Source: Rhizomys pruinosus (lineage: Eukaryota > Chordata > Mammalia > Rodentia > Spalacidae). From it: 64,000 bases of DNA. The position numbers were made by a program, and so were the translations under genes. A model generated the notes under the pieces. That model made no database searches and was not told the DNA's origin. It saw only the letters and a program-made list of their open reading frames with translations. The stretch lies in assembly GCA_009823505.1 (NCBI GenBank), contig VZQC01000265.1, forward strand, positions 5,688,960 to 5,752,959. The letters are read 5' to 3'. Position 1 is the stretch's first letter, and each line of letters opens with the position of its first letter. Of this stretch, positions 44,801-55,589 are shown piece by piece.

Positions 44801-45990
44801 TGTTTTTTTTAATTGGGGACGTAGGGCTATACATTTCCCTCATAGATTATTTGTAATGTATCCCACAGTTTTGCTGTGTTTATTCCTCTTTTTTGTTTAA
44901 GTTCCAGGAAGGCTTTTATTTCATCTTTATTTCTTTACCTGACCCGGTCATCAATTCAGGATTTATATTGTTTTAGTCTCCATGTATTCGTATAGTTAGT
45001 AGGGTTTATCCTGGTTCTTTTTGAAATATTGAGCTTTATTGCACAGTGGGTTCTGAATAATGCAATGAAATAATTTCAATCCGTCTGTATTTGTTGAGCT
45101 TTTCTTTGTGTCCCAGTATGTGTTGATTTTGGAGAATGTACCATTGGGTGCTGAGTAGAAAGAGATTCTCTGGGTTTGGGTAGAATATTCTGTAGATAGC
45201 TGTAAGGTCCATTTGGTGTATGGTATTGTTTCAGTTCTGATGTCTCTCGTTCATTTTTTGTCCAGTTGATCTAATCCAAGGGACTCAGTGGGTTATGGAA
45301 GTCCCCCACTATTAGCATGTTGGGATTAATCTGTGTCTTGAGGTCCTAAAGGATTGTGTTTATAAAGTTCAGTGCACCTGAGTTTGGTGCATAAACATTT
45401 AAGATTGTGAAATCTTCCTGGTTAATTGTTTCATTGATAAGGATATAATGGCCCTCTTTGTCTTTTCTGATTAATTTTACTCTGAGGTCTATTTTGTCTG
45501 ATATTAGAATAGCCACCCCTGCTTGCTTTTTGGTACCATTTGCTTGGAATATTTTTCCATGCTTTCACTCTAAGGTGGTATCTGTCCTTGGGAGGGAGAT
45601 GGGTTTCTTGGAGGCAGCATATAGATGGATTCTGTTTCCTGTATTTTTAAATTTTTTTTAATTTTAATTTTTATTTATTTCTGTATGTTTATGAATGTAC
45701 TGTCTGCATGCAGGTCTGTGCACCCATGTCATGCAATGCCGCGGAGGTCAGAAGAGGGTCTCAGATTCCCCTGGAACTGGAGTTCTCCTGGAATTGGAGT
45801 TTCAGACGGTTCTCGGCCACCATGTGGATGCTGGGGATCGAACCCAGGTCCTCTATAAGAGCGGTCGGAGCTCTTAACCACTAGGCCATCTCTTCAGCCT
45901 GGATTCTGTTTCCTAACCCATTCTCCCAGTCTATATCTTTTGATTGGGGAGTTTAGACCATTAATATTTAAGGTTATTATTGAGAGATGT
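41870..45990 (-). pseudogene. L1-B ORF2 remnant
   Basis: Read from about 45990 downward. The endonuclease region lies at 45000-45990, RT around 43400-44600 and the C-terminal region at 41870-42800. The frame at 42473-42766 encodes residues like [20 protein letters not shown], and 41846-42226 encodes the terminal part ending in SEVTQSQ. At 43582-43600 the catalytic FADD is replaced by FADE followed by a stop. There are many single-base gains in homopolymers. Domain order is complete, but the gene is dead. Confidence 0.88.
45641..45899 (-). mobile_element. B2 SINE, young subtype, 15-bp TSD in L1-B
   Basis: Complete antisense B2. TGGATTCTGTTTCCT is repeated exactly at 45626-45640 and 45900-45914, and L1 sequence continues across it. 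Confidence 0.97.
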
Positions 45991-46044
45991 GTGTTGTATC
46001 CTTTCAACTTATTTTTCGTTTGCATTCTTAGTCTAGGTATTTAT

Positions 46045-47346
46045 TTATTCTGTTATGCTTTTGTTAATCTCTCTCTTTGGTTGCTTAAGAATAGTTGCTC
46101 CTTTCCTCTGTTCTTTGAATTGCTTTGAGTATTTTCTGAAGTGTTGGTTTTTTGACATGTGTTTTTTCATTTTGTTTATGTCGTGAAAGATTTTTCTTTC
46201 TCCTTCAACTATGATTGACATTTTTGCTGGGTATAGTAATCTGGGTTGGCATCTAAAGTCATTTAGCACTGGGAATACTTTGGTCCATGTTCTTCTGGCT
46301 TTCATACTTTGCACTGAGAAGTCAGCTGTGATTTTGATGGTCTTCCCCTTGTATGTAATTTGTTGTTTTTCTCTTGTGGCTTTCAGTATTTTGTCTTTGT
46401 TTTAAGCATCTAGTGTTTTTACTATGATATGGTATGAGGAGTTTCTTTTCTGGTCTTGTCTATTTGGTGTTTTGTGTGCTTCTCGTATTTGTATAGGTTT
46501 GTCTTTTTCAGTTTGGGGAAATCTTCTTCTATTATTCTGTTGAAGAATACTGTTCTTTTTGTATTCTTCTCCTTCCTCTATCCCTATGATATGGAGGTTT
46601 GGTCTTTTCATAGTGTCCCACATTTCCTGGTTGTTCCACTCTTGTGTTTTTTAAAAATTTTTCATTTGAGGTTTCTAGCTGCACTGTGTTATCCTGTAGG
46701 TCTGATATTCTTTTTTCTGCTTCATCCATTCTGCTTCTGAGGCTTTTTCTCATCCTTTCTTGCTGATTGGATTAATGTTCGATTTCCTTTTTCATTTCGT
46801 CCTGTGATTTCTTCAGTATTTCCACTTCCTTTTGGAGCTTTTCATTCTCTTCTTGTAGCTCCTTGCTTTGCTGGTCAGTTCCTTTTTTCCTTTCAGAGAT
46901 CTTTTCAGTGTTTCCACTTCCTTCAGGAGTTTGTCATTCTCTCCCTCTAGTTCTTTCTGGGGGTTGTATTTCTCTTCTTCTAGTTCTTTTCAGAGTTTGT
47001 ATTTCTCTTCCTCTAGTTCTTTTTGGAGTTTGTCATTGTCTCCCTTTAGTTCTTTCCAGATTTTTTCATTCTCTCTCTTTAGTTCTCTGATTTGTTCTTT
47101 ATATTCTTTGATTTCTTTGAGTATGTGTACAATTGTTCTTCTATGGTCAGTGTCTTGGTTTCCTTTAAGGGAGATCTCACTGTTGGGATCTTCTACAGGA
47201 CTGGTAGAGTTTGGTGGGGATTTATTAGGAGATTTTCCGTATTGTTTTACCATTGTGTCTTTGGCATGTGGATTTGCTTTTTTTTCTTTGTTTGTTTGGC
47301 TTCTGTTGCTAATCTCAAATGTTACTATGGAGGACTGGTTGGTCAC
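46045..47346 (-). pseudogene. L1-B ORF1 remnant with extended coiled coil
   Basis: From 47346 downward: an N-terminal segment, a coiled coil (residues such as ELKRENEKIWK then ELKGDNDKLQK), the RRM region (46532-46753, GNVGHYEKTKPPYHRDRG) and the C-terminal domain (46045-46314, RCQPRLLYPAKMSIIVEGER). ORF1p is the trimeric RNA-binding chaperone of L1. Three overlapping open frames carry the parts, separated by frameshifts. The coiled coil includes a 33-bp tandem array (46918-47082). The N-terminal 118 codons (46990-47346) are continuous, one of the better preserved L1 frames here. Confidence 0.88.
46918..47082 (-). repeat. Five 33-bp tandem units (11-residue coiled-coil repeat)
   Basis: Units 46918-46950, 46951-46983, 46984-47016, 47017-47049 and 47050-47082 all follow the pattern TTC-TTT...TCATT-CTC...CTAG. 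A related unit lies at 46826-46858. Each encodes a hendecad such as ELKGDNDKLQK. Confidence 0.93.
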
Positions 47347-47505
47347 TCAGTTTGCTTCCTGCTGGTTTCTTCCTCAGCTTTGGCTGTGCAGCCTAAAATC
47401 ACTGACACTGCTGGATTGTCCCAACCACAGCAAACCACAGCACCAATAGCTTATCCTCTCCACCACAGTACCAGTAGCTTGAGTGCAAGGGGGGTTACAT
47501 CTTTG

Positions 47506-47661
47506 GCCTGCACAGCGGACACCCACCTTGTCTCTGAGTATGTGCACCCATCTGTCTCTCTATCCATGCACACAGTTCTTCTCTATGGTTCTAGAGGTGG
47601 GCAGCAGATCCCCTGAGCAGGCATCAAGACTGCACTCTGGACACCCACCTGGTCACCGAGT
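47506..47661 (-). repeat. Partial repeat in the L1-B 5' UTR, spacing 122 bp
   Basis: GCACAGCGGACACCCACCTT (within 47506-47539) and GCACTCTGGACACCCACCTG (within 47628-47661) are related 34-bp blocks that may mark decayed 5' UTR monomers. Confidence 0.5.
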
Positions 47662-47665
47662 CTAA

Positions 47666-49470
47666 ATATTTTTTTAAAAAAAAACAAACACAGCTCCAGA
47701 TAACCAGCCACCAACATCTCCAGAGAAGGTTCCTATATTATTCAAGGCATCAGTCCCCAGACATTCTCATTCTCATTCTTGTTTCCTGTTTCCTAATGCC
47801 CAACCCCTTCCAACAGAGATCAAAGCCTTTAATAAAATTAGAAGAGAAGACTTTGTGTAACCAAATTCCTTCAATGTGGGGCAGTGGGGTTCCTAGTGTC
47901 CACTCATAAAACCATTTCTCTGCCATGCTGGGTGGGGGGGAAGCACTCTGAGAACAGGTAAACTTGGCAGGTCAAAGAGACCTGGGAGCTGGCCTTAATG
48001 AACCGAAAAACCTGTTTATTTGCAGGAGGTTAGGGTCTTGTATAGTAGTAATTGGTGGTCTTCAGGCAAGAATGGGGGTGGGGGATGCAGGGGAAATTTA
48101 CAGTGGACTTTCTACAAAACCCTTGTTTATGCCAGCTGGCAGAGCCTCCATTTGGGTCCTGAAACCAAAGGTGTGCTCTTTAGAAGTGTCAGGAATCTGA
48201 CACCTTCTACTGGAACTCCAAATGGGGTGGGAGCCAACTGTCCATCGGTGAGCAAAGGCAAGCCTGACCCCTGGCCTTTGCAGATAATCAGGGCAAAAGC
48301 TTCCTCTCCATTACTCAGCCAAGTGGAATATTGGACCCCACTCTTCAAAAGTAAACACCATTACTTAGATTTACGTTAAGGAGTAGATGACTAATACAAT
48401 TTCTGATCTTATGCTGAAGGTGAATTTTCAGGCAGCTGAAGGATAGCTATCAGGAGGTGCCCTGTGTGAAGGAGAAGAAAAGATCAACCTTCCAAGAAAG
48501 GAAAAAGCATAAAAGAAAGAAGAGGGCAGAGAAGTCAACCTAATCTCACAGTTTGAGTTAGAATTAGTACAAATTCAAAATGCTACAGAAACCCTCTAGC
48601 TCATTGGGAGGGGAACTAACATTAACTGGGAGGTCCTCTGGTTGTTCCTAATTCATTTCTCGGTTTTCAGCCCTAGGCTTGATCTACATATAGAATGCCC
48701 ACTATGAACAGGAGAATTATCAAAATTAGGGGTTACTCACAATGCATGCACCATATAATTTCCATCACCCAACTGTGAATTGCCATTTTGCCAAATTTGC
48801 CTTTCCAGCTGCATATTTAACTGAGGTTTATTTTCCAAGTAAGCTATCTGGGAGATGGGAGAAAAACCAGGAAGGAGATGTGAGGTAGAGAACTCTATCC
48901 ATACAGTAATTACAACAGCAGCTTTCATGTGGAAACCATTTGTGCTTTCCTTTTGAAGCACTTTCCATTTTTGGCAGAGACTTCTTGACACCTCCTCCAA
49001 GAATTACTCACAATCTTTGACCACAGTATTTGGCATTGTCAGAGATGTGGGCCCCCAGCCAGAGCTGGGAAAGCTTTTGTTGTATATCAATATCCTTCAC
49101 AATAATACTTGGTCAAAATTTATAATGTGATTTCATGCAATTAACTCATGTTAGCCTCAGAAGATCGATTTCCTTTCCTTTCTTCCTCCTTCCTCCACTC
49201 TTGAAATGGTTACCTTGTCAGAAGTAACACCCTTCCTCCAATGGGGGAAAACTGTCTTTTCCCTGCCCAAAGCCACACTCCCTCTTGTTTTCTGTATCTT
49301 GCCACAGCCCACTTCCCCCTTACCTCCTTCCTCTTCCTGTAAAGAACCTTTATTCCTCCATGTCACCTCTCTTTCTTGCGTCTTTATCTTTTAAGACTGG
49401 ATGTCTCTTGCCACACAAACATGCTCAAATCTCTCTTACCATAAAATAAACCAATAAAATTAACTCGAGG
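47666..49470. other. Unique DNA, no gene seen
   Basis: The longest frames (119 codons at 48020-48379 +, 87 codons at 48737-49000 -) have no recognisable domain or codon pattern. No repeat is recognised. There is a pyrimidine-rich run at 49160-49200. Confidence 0.45.
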
Positions 49471-49770
49471 AGCTGGGGAGATGGCTTAGGCAACATAACA
49501 CATAAGGAACTGAGTTTGAGTCCCCAGGACCTAGGACACATTGTAGTTCTTGCCTATAATCCAAGTGCTGGGGAGGTGGAAACAGGTGGATCCCTGAAGT
49601 CCACTGGTCAGCTAATCTAGACAAAATGGTGAACTTTGAGTTCATTGAGAGACCCTTTCTCAAAAAATGGTGACAATTGATTGAGGAAGACAACTGAAGT
49701 CACCCTCTGGCCTCTACCTGCACATATGTAGATATGCTCTAAAACACATATGTGTGCCCTCCCCAGATGT
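49471..49770 (+). mobile_element. B4 SINE (ID-B1 dimer type)
   Basis: AGCTGGGGAGATGGCTTAGG head, GAGTTTGAGTCCCCAGGACC B box, AAGTGCTGGGGAGGTGGAAA and GAGAGACCCTTTCTCAAAAA, ending CTCTGGCCTCTACCTGCACA, as in rodent B4. Confidence 0.85.
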
Positions 49771-49862
49771 ATACAAGACACACAACTACTTGATTCAGTG
49801 CTCTCACCTCTTTTATCTATTTTTTAGTTCTTTTGGTTGAACATTTATATATTTCATATAAT

Positions 49863-50068
49863 CAAACATGTCCAACCTGTGGCCCATAGACCACATGCAG
49901 AGCTTTGCGGTCAAGAATAACTATGGCTACAACACAACATAAAATAATCAACTTAATTAAAACAAGATGAAATTTGGGTTTTTGTGCAATTCAGTTGCAC
50001 AGTTTTCAAAGGTCAACTTTGTAGATGACAATGTCCATGTCACAATTTCAAAAGATTGGACATCCCTG
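49863..50068. mobile_element. Small non-autonomous DNA transposon relic
   Basis: Starts CAAACATGTCCAACCTGTGG and ends AAAGATTGGACATCCCTG, which are imperfect terminal inverted repeats around a 206-bp body. The body phrases (GGCCCATAGACCACATGC, CCATGTCACAATTTCAAAAG) recall an old mammalian hAT-type element. No transposase. Confidence 0.6.
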
Positions 50069-50159
50069 GAAGCTCAAGTTTATCATATCAAAACTTGAAT
50101 TTGTATCTTCTCCTGGAAAAGTTAAGTTCTTTATACAGGATTTTCTATTGTCTTCCTTT

Positions 50160-50670
50160 AACATTCAGGATAAAGGAGAAGTTCTTTACTGTGGCCTACA
50201 GAGCCCTTTTGGGAAGATGGTCAGGTCTTACCCATCCTTCCAGAGATTACCCGAGCCTTCTTCCCATCCTGAAACCCTTCTTCCACTCTTCCTTATCCAG
50301 TCACAACATTTTATATTCCCATGAATGTATCACACTGTTGCTTGAGCTTAGCTCTGTAATCCTCTGCTGAGAATGTCCTCCATCCCATTTCCCTTTTCGG
50401 TTTACAAAATCCCCTGGAGGCTCATCCTGTTGTCTGTGGACTGTCTTATATCAGAGAGATGAGGCTTTGTTCAGGTCCTTTATCCTATGCATACTTGGAC
50501 TATTTTATATATCTCCTGGGGTTATAGTTTTTAATGACATATTAATTTTTCTTTCTGAGACTATAGATTCAGGGCTATGCCCATGTCTTACAAATCTTCC
50601 TATCTCTTGAGCCTTTTTCCAGCTTCTAGAAAATGCTCAGTAAATGCTTTGGGACTGAACTGTTAATTTT
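50160..50670 (+). mobile_element. L2 LINE 3' end relic
   Basis: GTGGCCTACAGAGCCCTTTT, GCTGAGAATGTCCTCCATCC, TTCAGGGCTATGCCCATGTC and GAAAATGCTCAGTAAATGCT follow the 3' end of L2 (non-coding part and tail) in order. Confidence 0.65.
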
Positions 50671-51188
50671 CTTCTCATTGCCTAAGAATCCAAAGAGTAT
50701 TCTTTATGAATGACGAATATATAAAATGGCTGCCATTGTTGTTGAAAAAGAAAATCAGCAGATTTCCTTTCCTCTCATTCTTCTTCCTTTCTAGTATTGT
50801 TCTCTTCAATTCATCAATGAATTATTGACACATCTCTCAAAGTGACCAAAGCATAGGTAGTCTCATGGCAAGGACATGTAGAAGCAGATGATTCTGAGCA
50901 TGGATCCACATTTGTTGAGGACTTACTTCCAACTTTGCATGCTTGGAAGATCAATACCATGCTGACATTAATATAGGACAACAGCTCAGACAGAAAGACT
51001 CACTCTCATGCCCATCAGAAGCAAGTGATCAGTGTCAATGGAAAGGCAAGCAGATGCTCCCAGGTCTGAACTCTTTTGATGAAGGAGAAGAGATTTGGGA
51101 TTTAATTAATAAAGGTGTAGAGGGCAGCTTTCTTTTTAGTCCACTGACAAAGTTATTCTGTGAGTTACATGGAGAAACACAATGCAGG
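50671..51188. other. Unassigned sequence
   Basis: An 85-codon frame (50943-51200) shows no domain and overlaps the following ID element. Confidence 0.4.
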
Positions 51189-51272
51189 CCAAGGGTATAG
51201 CTGAGATGGAGTGCTTGCTTAGCATGTGCCAGGCCCTGGGCTCCATCTCAGGATGCAAAAAGAAAAAACAAA
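51189..51272 (+). mobile_element. ID SINE
   Basis: GGGTATAGCTGAGATGGAGT, GCTTGCTTAGCATGTGCC and AGGCCCTGGGCTCCATC followed by an A-rich tail, the ID family layout. Confidence 0.8.
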
Positions 51273-51562
51273 CATGAATGGGAGCTGGGGAACAACTCGA
51301 TCTTAATATCTCTACTAGAGAGCTTCTTCTCTGTGGGTTAAGATCCCGGAAGAGAAGTCAGAACGACCGTGAGAAAGAAGATCCTTAAACTGAGGCAGAA
51401 ACTCCAGACAATAGGTCTTGTGGACTGAGTGGATGTTTTCCTGGGTAAGAGGCAGATGAGGAAATACTTGGCCTGAGTGGAAGGTGGAACTCAAATTCTC
51501 AAAAGCTCAGAGCAACTCTCGCTGCCACTGGGCATTAACTGTACTACACCTCTACCAGTATT
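51273..51562. other. Unassigned sequence
   Basis: Nothing recognised. Confidence 0.4.
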
Positions 51563-51572
51563 CCAAACTCTG

Positions 51573-51692
51573 GGTCAGGCAAGTTGGCTCACACCTATAA
51601 TCCCAGCATTAGGAGGCTGAGGCAGGAGTATTGCTGTGAATATGAGGCCAACCTGAGATCAGAGTAAGACCCTGACTCAAGCATCAACAAGC
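51573..51692 (+). mobile_element. B1-type SINE, older, 10-bp TSD
   Basis: GTTGGCTCACACCTATAATC, CCCAGCATTAGGAGGCTGAG and GAGGCCAACCTGAGATCAGA are 7SL-derived. CCAAACTCTG flanks it at 51563-51572 and 51693-51702. The head resembles proto-B1 more than modern B1. Confidence 0.88.
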
Positions 51693-52127
51693 ACCAAACT
51701 CTGTGCTAATAACTCTGCTGGAGGTTCTTTAGGCAAACCCAGCAGGTCCCAAATGATTTTATCAATTCTATCAAACCCCAAATCTCCATTTCCTCTAACT
51801 TCCTTATTTCTGATGATTCATCCTTTCTCTTACTCTTTCTCTATACAAACAAATATCAAGTCTCATTTACTCCACCAGTGAGAGGTCTCTCACATCTATC
51901 CTCCCCTGTCTATTCTCAGTCCCATGGCCCTTGCTTGGGCCCTTTATTCTATTTCTTAGATTTCTTCCTGGGCGTGTTATTCTGTACAGCAGCTGCCTAG
52001 CACTGCAATTCTTCTGCCTGGATATTTGAGTTGTTTCTGATAATTTCTTCCCCTACCTTAAGAATCTTCAGAGGATTTCCACTGGCCACACTATGAAATC
52101 TAGATACCTTGTTTTCTAATATCTATG

Positions 52128-52131
<4 letters not shown>

Positions 52132-52170
<39 letters not shown>
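52132..52170 (+). repeat. (GA)n microsatellite
   Basis: About 19 AG units adjacent to the A-rich end of a minus-strand ID. Confidence 0.97.
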
Positions 52171-52240
52171 CTGAGAATCAAACCCAGGGCCTTGAGCATG
52201 CTAACCAAGTGTTCTACCCTGCACTACATTCCCTGTCCTT
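52171..52240 (-). mobile_element. ID SINE, minus strand
   Basis: GAATCAAACCCAGGGCCTTG and GAGCATGCTAACCAAGTG are the antisense B box and middle of the ID family. The GA tract sits where its tail would be. Confidence 0.7.
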
Positions 52241-52440
52241 ACATCTCTAATATGAATGGATCTTTTTACAATGACCTCAGTTTACATCTCTATCCTATTT
52301 TTCCGTATATGCCACCCAGGTTGTTTTATGTAATTACACATATCCCTCTGCATTGTCATTTTCATGCTGTCTCTTGGCTTCAGAAAACTTGACTTCAAAA
52401 TGAAAGCCTCCTTCAGAGTCAAACTCTGACATTTGGCCTT

Positions 52441-53425
52441 CCTTCCCTGTCACTAACCTAGGTGATGTCTCCTATATCAGGACCTTAAGCACTAACATTA
52501 TGGAACTTGCCTCCCAGCAACATAATGTATGTGCTCTAACAATCCGATGTTAGATTGTTAAGTATGCTCAGAGGAAATGTTGTATCACAACAATCAGTCA
52601 GCACTTTCATGATCTTAATACAGTGCTATGTTTATGAAAGACATTCACAGAAGAAGTGAATAAAGTAAAAGAAAAAAAACTGCCTGGGACTTTAAGGGGA
52701 AGGTAATCTTGGATCAAGATTCTGTCTCTGAAATGGGCTGTTGGGTGCCACCTACCTAGAAGCTCCGTCAGAAGCTCTGGAAGTTTCCTCACCTACCTTG
52801 CCATCCACCTCTCAGGTCAGGCATAAATAAAACTGGATCAGGAAATGAACAAGAAAGGATTAGATCAGCACAAGTTCTTGGGGCGATGAATTAGGAAATG
52901 CCTTGGAAGGAAAGCAAGGCGATTCTGGGGTAGAGGAAGAAGAGAAGGCTTTCAAAGAAAGAGGCGGCAGGTGCATAAACCCACCACCTGGGATGGGCAG
53001 ACTGGTCTCATAGATCCTAGCAGGAGCAAAGATCCCCTAAAAGAAGCAGCGGTGCCACCTCTGGCTACTAGAGCCTTGAAACAATGGAGTCCCGTGCTGG
53101 GTAAAGAAAAGGCTGGAACCCAGGTGCCAGCCAGAGGGGGAGCTAGGGAAGAAATGTCCTGAAAGACAATTCTCAGGACAGACGGAACCAGGACCTGAGA
53201 CAATGAGACTTTAGCAGGTCCCGTAGCAGTGTTGTTTGATGGAGACAGGGAGCAGAGTCTGCAGTGGGAAGTGAAGGAGACTGAAGGTGCTAGGAGAGCA
53301 GAGGGTGAGGTTCGCAGGAAGGACAGCCAACCCAGCCTGCGCACACTGCTATCCAGTGGGAGATCTAGCTCAAACACAGGGTGGGCGGCACCTTTGACCT
53401 CCACAGGCATATGCACATTTAAGTG
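52441..53425. other. Unique DNA, no gene seen
   Basis: No repeat recognised. A 266-codon minus-strand frame crosses into the GA tract, but its C-terminal part here has no domain. Confidence 0.4.
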
Positions 53426-53977
53426 GGAGAGAGAGAGAGAGAGAGAGACATGAGAGACAGATAGACAGATAGACAGATATAAAGAAAGCAGAGAGACGGA
53501 GATAATAAATACAGAATACAGATAGAGATATACACAGAAAAAGAGACAGAGGACAGATGAGACAAGACAGAGACAGAGAATACACGAGAGAGAGAGAAAG
53601 GAAGAGACAGACGAGACGAGAGTCAGAGAGGAGAGGATAAGATGACAGAAAGACACCCAGGAGAGAGAAAGAGACCAAAGAAACAGACAGAACGAAAGAC
53701 AGAGAGAGACAGAGACAGACGAAATGAAGACAGAGAGAGAAGACAGAGACAAGAGACAGAAGCATAGATGAAGTGATAACAGAGAGCACAGAGAGAATAT
53801 ATATTTCCTCAGATGTTATAATGAGAAGAGATATAGAGAAGACAGAGACAGAGAGACAACGAGATATAGAGAGAACAAGAGAGAAAGAAGAGAAAGACAG
53901 ATGAAGAGACAGAGAGAGAGACAAGAAGACACGAGAAAGAGAGAGAGACAGAGACAGAGAGACGAGACAGAGAGACA

Positions 53978-54009
<32 letters not shown>

Positions 54010-54010
54010 A
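53426..54010 (+). repeat. 585-bp purine-rich GA/GACA tract
   Basis: Nearly continuous GAGA, GACAGA and GATAGACA units on the + strand with few pyrimidines other than scattered C and T. It produces long Ser/Leu-rich frames on the minus strand and Arg/Glu-rich frames on the + strand that are compositional artefacts. Confidence 0.95.
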
Positions 54011-54887
54011 TTCGGAAGCCTGGGCTGGACAGGAGAAGGCCAAGGCCAAGGTCAGATCCTGTCGGTTCTTGCAGGGCCAGGGTCCTGGCAGAGCCTGAGG
54101 CAGGCAAAGCTGGGGGCTCCCCAGGACCTGCTGCAAGTGGCTAGGGAAGGAAGGCAAGGAGCCAGAAGCCTCATTAGCAAGAGAAAGCTGGCTTTAGGGC
54201 AGCCACAACCTCCAGAAAGGTTCTGAGAAAGTCAGTAAACAGGTATTTGGGGAAGCTTTTTAAAAATCCCTGTGAACACATTCTTAGCCAAGAATATAAG
54301 CTGGGAAACGGAGCTGAGCAACTTGTGCAGGGGCTGAGCATTATGAAGAGAGTGTTGCAGCCCCCTCTGGGAGAGAGGACTGACACAGCAAAGAGACTTA
54401 ATGAGACTCAACATCCTGCTTCCTCCACTACTCCTTTGCAGAAGATTGGAACGCAAATCTCCCGAGTGGGGGAGGTTATTTGATGAGAGGTAAAAAGCAA
54501 GGTGGTTTGCAGCAAGTGTTTGTTAAGTTTTCCTTGAGCTTAAAAGGCCATCCAGGGCCTTTCTTTGGAAAACAAGAAGGAAAGGGGAAACAAAGCCTGC
54601 ATGCGGAAGTCTTCTGAACCTTTCCCTTTCTTAATTCTACTGGGGCTCACAGGGCTAATATGACACTTGCAACTCTTCTAATGGCCCTGAAAGGGGAAGG
54701 CTAGACCATCTGCAGGGTACAGTTCCCCAAGCAGGGGAAACAGCCAATTTTAAGAGATAGAATCTCTTCCCACCCTGTGGGTGGACAAGAGCTTTGCCTT
54801 TTCTTCCTACCAGGGAGGAAATAGATGGTAGCGATCAAAAACAAAAACAAAAAGCTTGTCTTCAGGGTGAAATGAGGTGGAGAGCAC
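54011..54887. other. Unique DNA, no gene seen
   Basis: No recognised repeat and no convincing frame. Confidence 0.45.
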
Positions 54888-54945
54888 CTTGATTCTTCTC
54901 TGTGCCAAGTACTGTGCTAGACACAGTGCATAAATGATCCGTTAA
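54888..54945 (-). mobile_element. MIR tail relic
   Basis: CTGTGCCAAGTACTGTGCTA and AGACACAGTGCATAAATGAT match an antisense MIR tail, cut by the next B2. Confidence 0.5.
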
Positions 54946-54956
54946 GAATGCAAAGA

Positions 54957-55232
54957 GAAGGGGCTGGAGCGAGGGCCTAGCGGTTAAAACGCGACCGCTT
55001 CTTGCAAAGGACCCGGGTTTGTTTCGGTCCCCACACCCACATGGCCGGCCGAAGCCGTCTGAAACTCCATTCCAGTAGAACTCCAGTTTCCAGGGGAGGC
55101 CGACGCCCTCTTCTGACACTCCGCGCATTGCACGTCACGGTGCACAGACTTGCATGGCAAACAGTACATTCATACAACATACGGAAATAAAAATAGTTTA
55201 AAAAAAAAAAAGAAAAAAAAAACAAAAAAAAG
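54957..55232 (+). mobile_element. B2 SINE, CpG-rich young subtype
   Basis: GGGGCTGGAGCGAGGGCCTA head, CCGGGTTTG, GGCCGACGCCCTCTTCTGAC and a long A tail. GAATGCAAAGA flanks it at 54946-54956 and 55233-55243. It keeps many CpGs yet has several odd single-base gains relative to other copies. Confidence 0.93.
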
Positions 55233-55315
55233 GAATGCAAAGAAAGATCTAGCCTTGGCTGAACATACATGATTATTGAAAGAAACAGAGAAACAGACAC
55301 AGGGTGAGAAAGGGA

Positions 55316-55388
55316 GGTGGAAAGGAAGGAAGGAGGAAGGGAGGGAGGGAGGGAGGGAGGGAAGAAGGAAGGAAGGAAGGAAGGAAGG
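55316..55388 (+). repeat. (GGAA/GGGA)n tract
   Basis: Purine tetranucleotide repeats changing from GGAA to GGGA and back. Confidence 0.96.
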
Positions 55389-55429
55389 CCTGACTTTGTG
55401 CTCAAATATGATTAAATCTTGGGTCTGCC

Positions 55430-55555
55430 TATTCCTAAGAGGCCATGGACTTCAGTTTTCTTTCCTGAGAAACAAGATCATTGTCAGACGGGTATGAAAG
55501 TTCCCAGCACCTGGTATAGCGCAGGCACTTGGCAGATGCTTGTTCATTCTAAGAG
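55430..55555 (+). mobile_element. MIR relic
   Basis: TTCAGTTTTCTTTCCTGAGA, CCCAGCACCTGGTATAGCGC and AGGCACTTGGCAGATGCTTG follow the MIR core and tail. Confidence 0.6.
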
Positions 55556-55589
55556 TGGGGTTGTAGTCCTGGGAAGAGAATATAGTCAG

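Larger units (their letters stand above)
41283..47665 (-). mobile_element. LINE-1 copy B, near full length
   Basis: Minus strand: 5' UTR (about 47350-47665), ORF1 (about 46045-47346), ORF2 (about 41870-45990) and a 3' UTR of about 590 bp (41283-41870) with a duplicated module. A young B2 lies at 45641-45899. Without it the element is about 6.1 kb. The 3' UTR is unrelated to the Lx type of L1-A and L1-F but homologous to L1-D. I found no clear TSD. Frameshifts, dense between 43000 and 45500, make it inactive. Confidence 0.92.
52030..52440 (+). mobile_element. L2 LINE relic, split by a GA tract and ID
   Basis: CCTTAAGAATCTTCAGAGGA, TATGAAATCTAGATACCTTG (left) and CCTTCAGAGTCAAACTCTGA (right) follow the L2 3' region. 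The middle, 52132-52240, is inserted material. Confidence 0.5.

Noticed and set aside
46868..47616. Plus-strand frames of 193 and 174 codons rich in Phe/Ser
   Set aside because: They are antisense to the L1-B ORF1 coiled coil and its 33-bp repeat.
48020..48379. 119-codon plus-strand frame in unique DNA
   Set aside because: No domain, no start context or splice support, and another frame on the opposite strand is equally open.
52952..53752. Minus-strand open frame of 266 codons, the longest in the window
   Set aside because: Most of it is the translated GA tract (Ser/Leu/Val low complexity). No domain, and a second frame in the same tract is also open.
53370..54107. Minus-strand open frame of 245 codons
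   Set aside because: Compositional artefact of the purine tract, not a signal or membrane protein despite its hydrophobic look.
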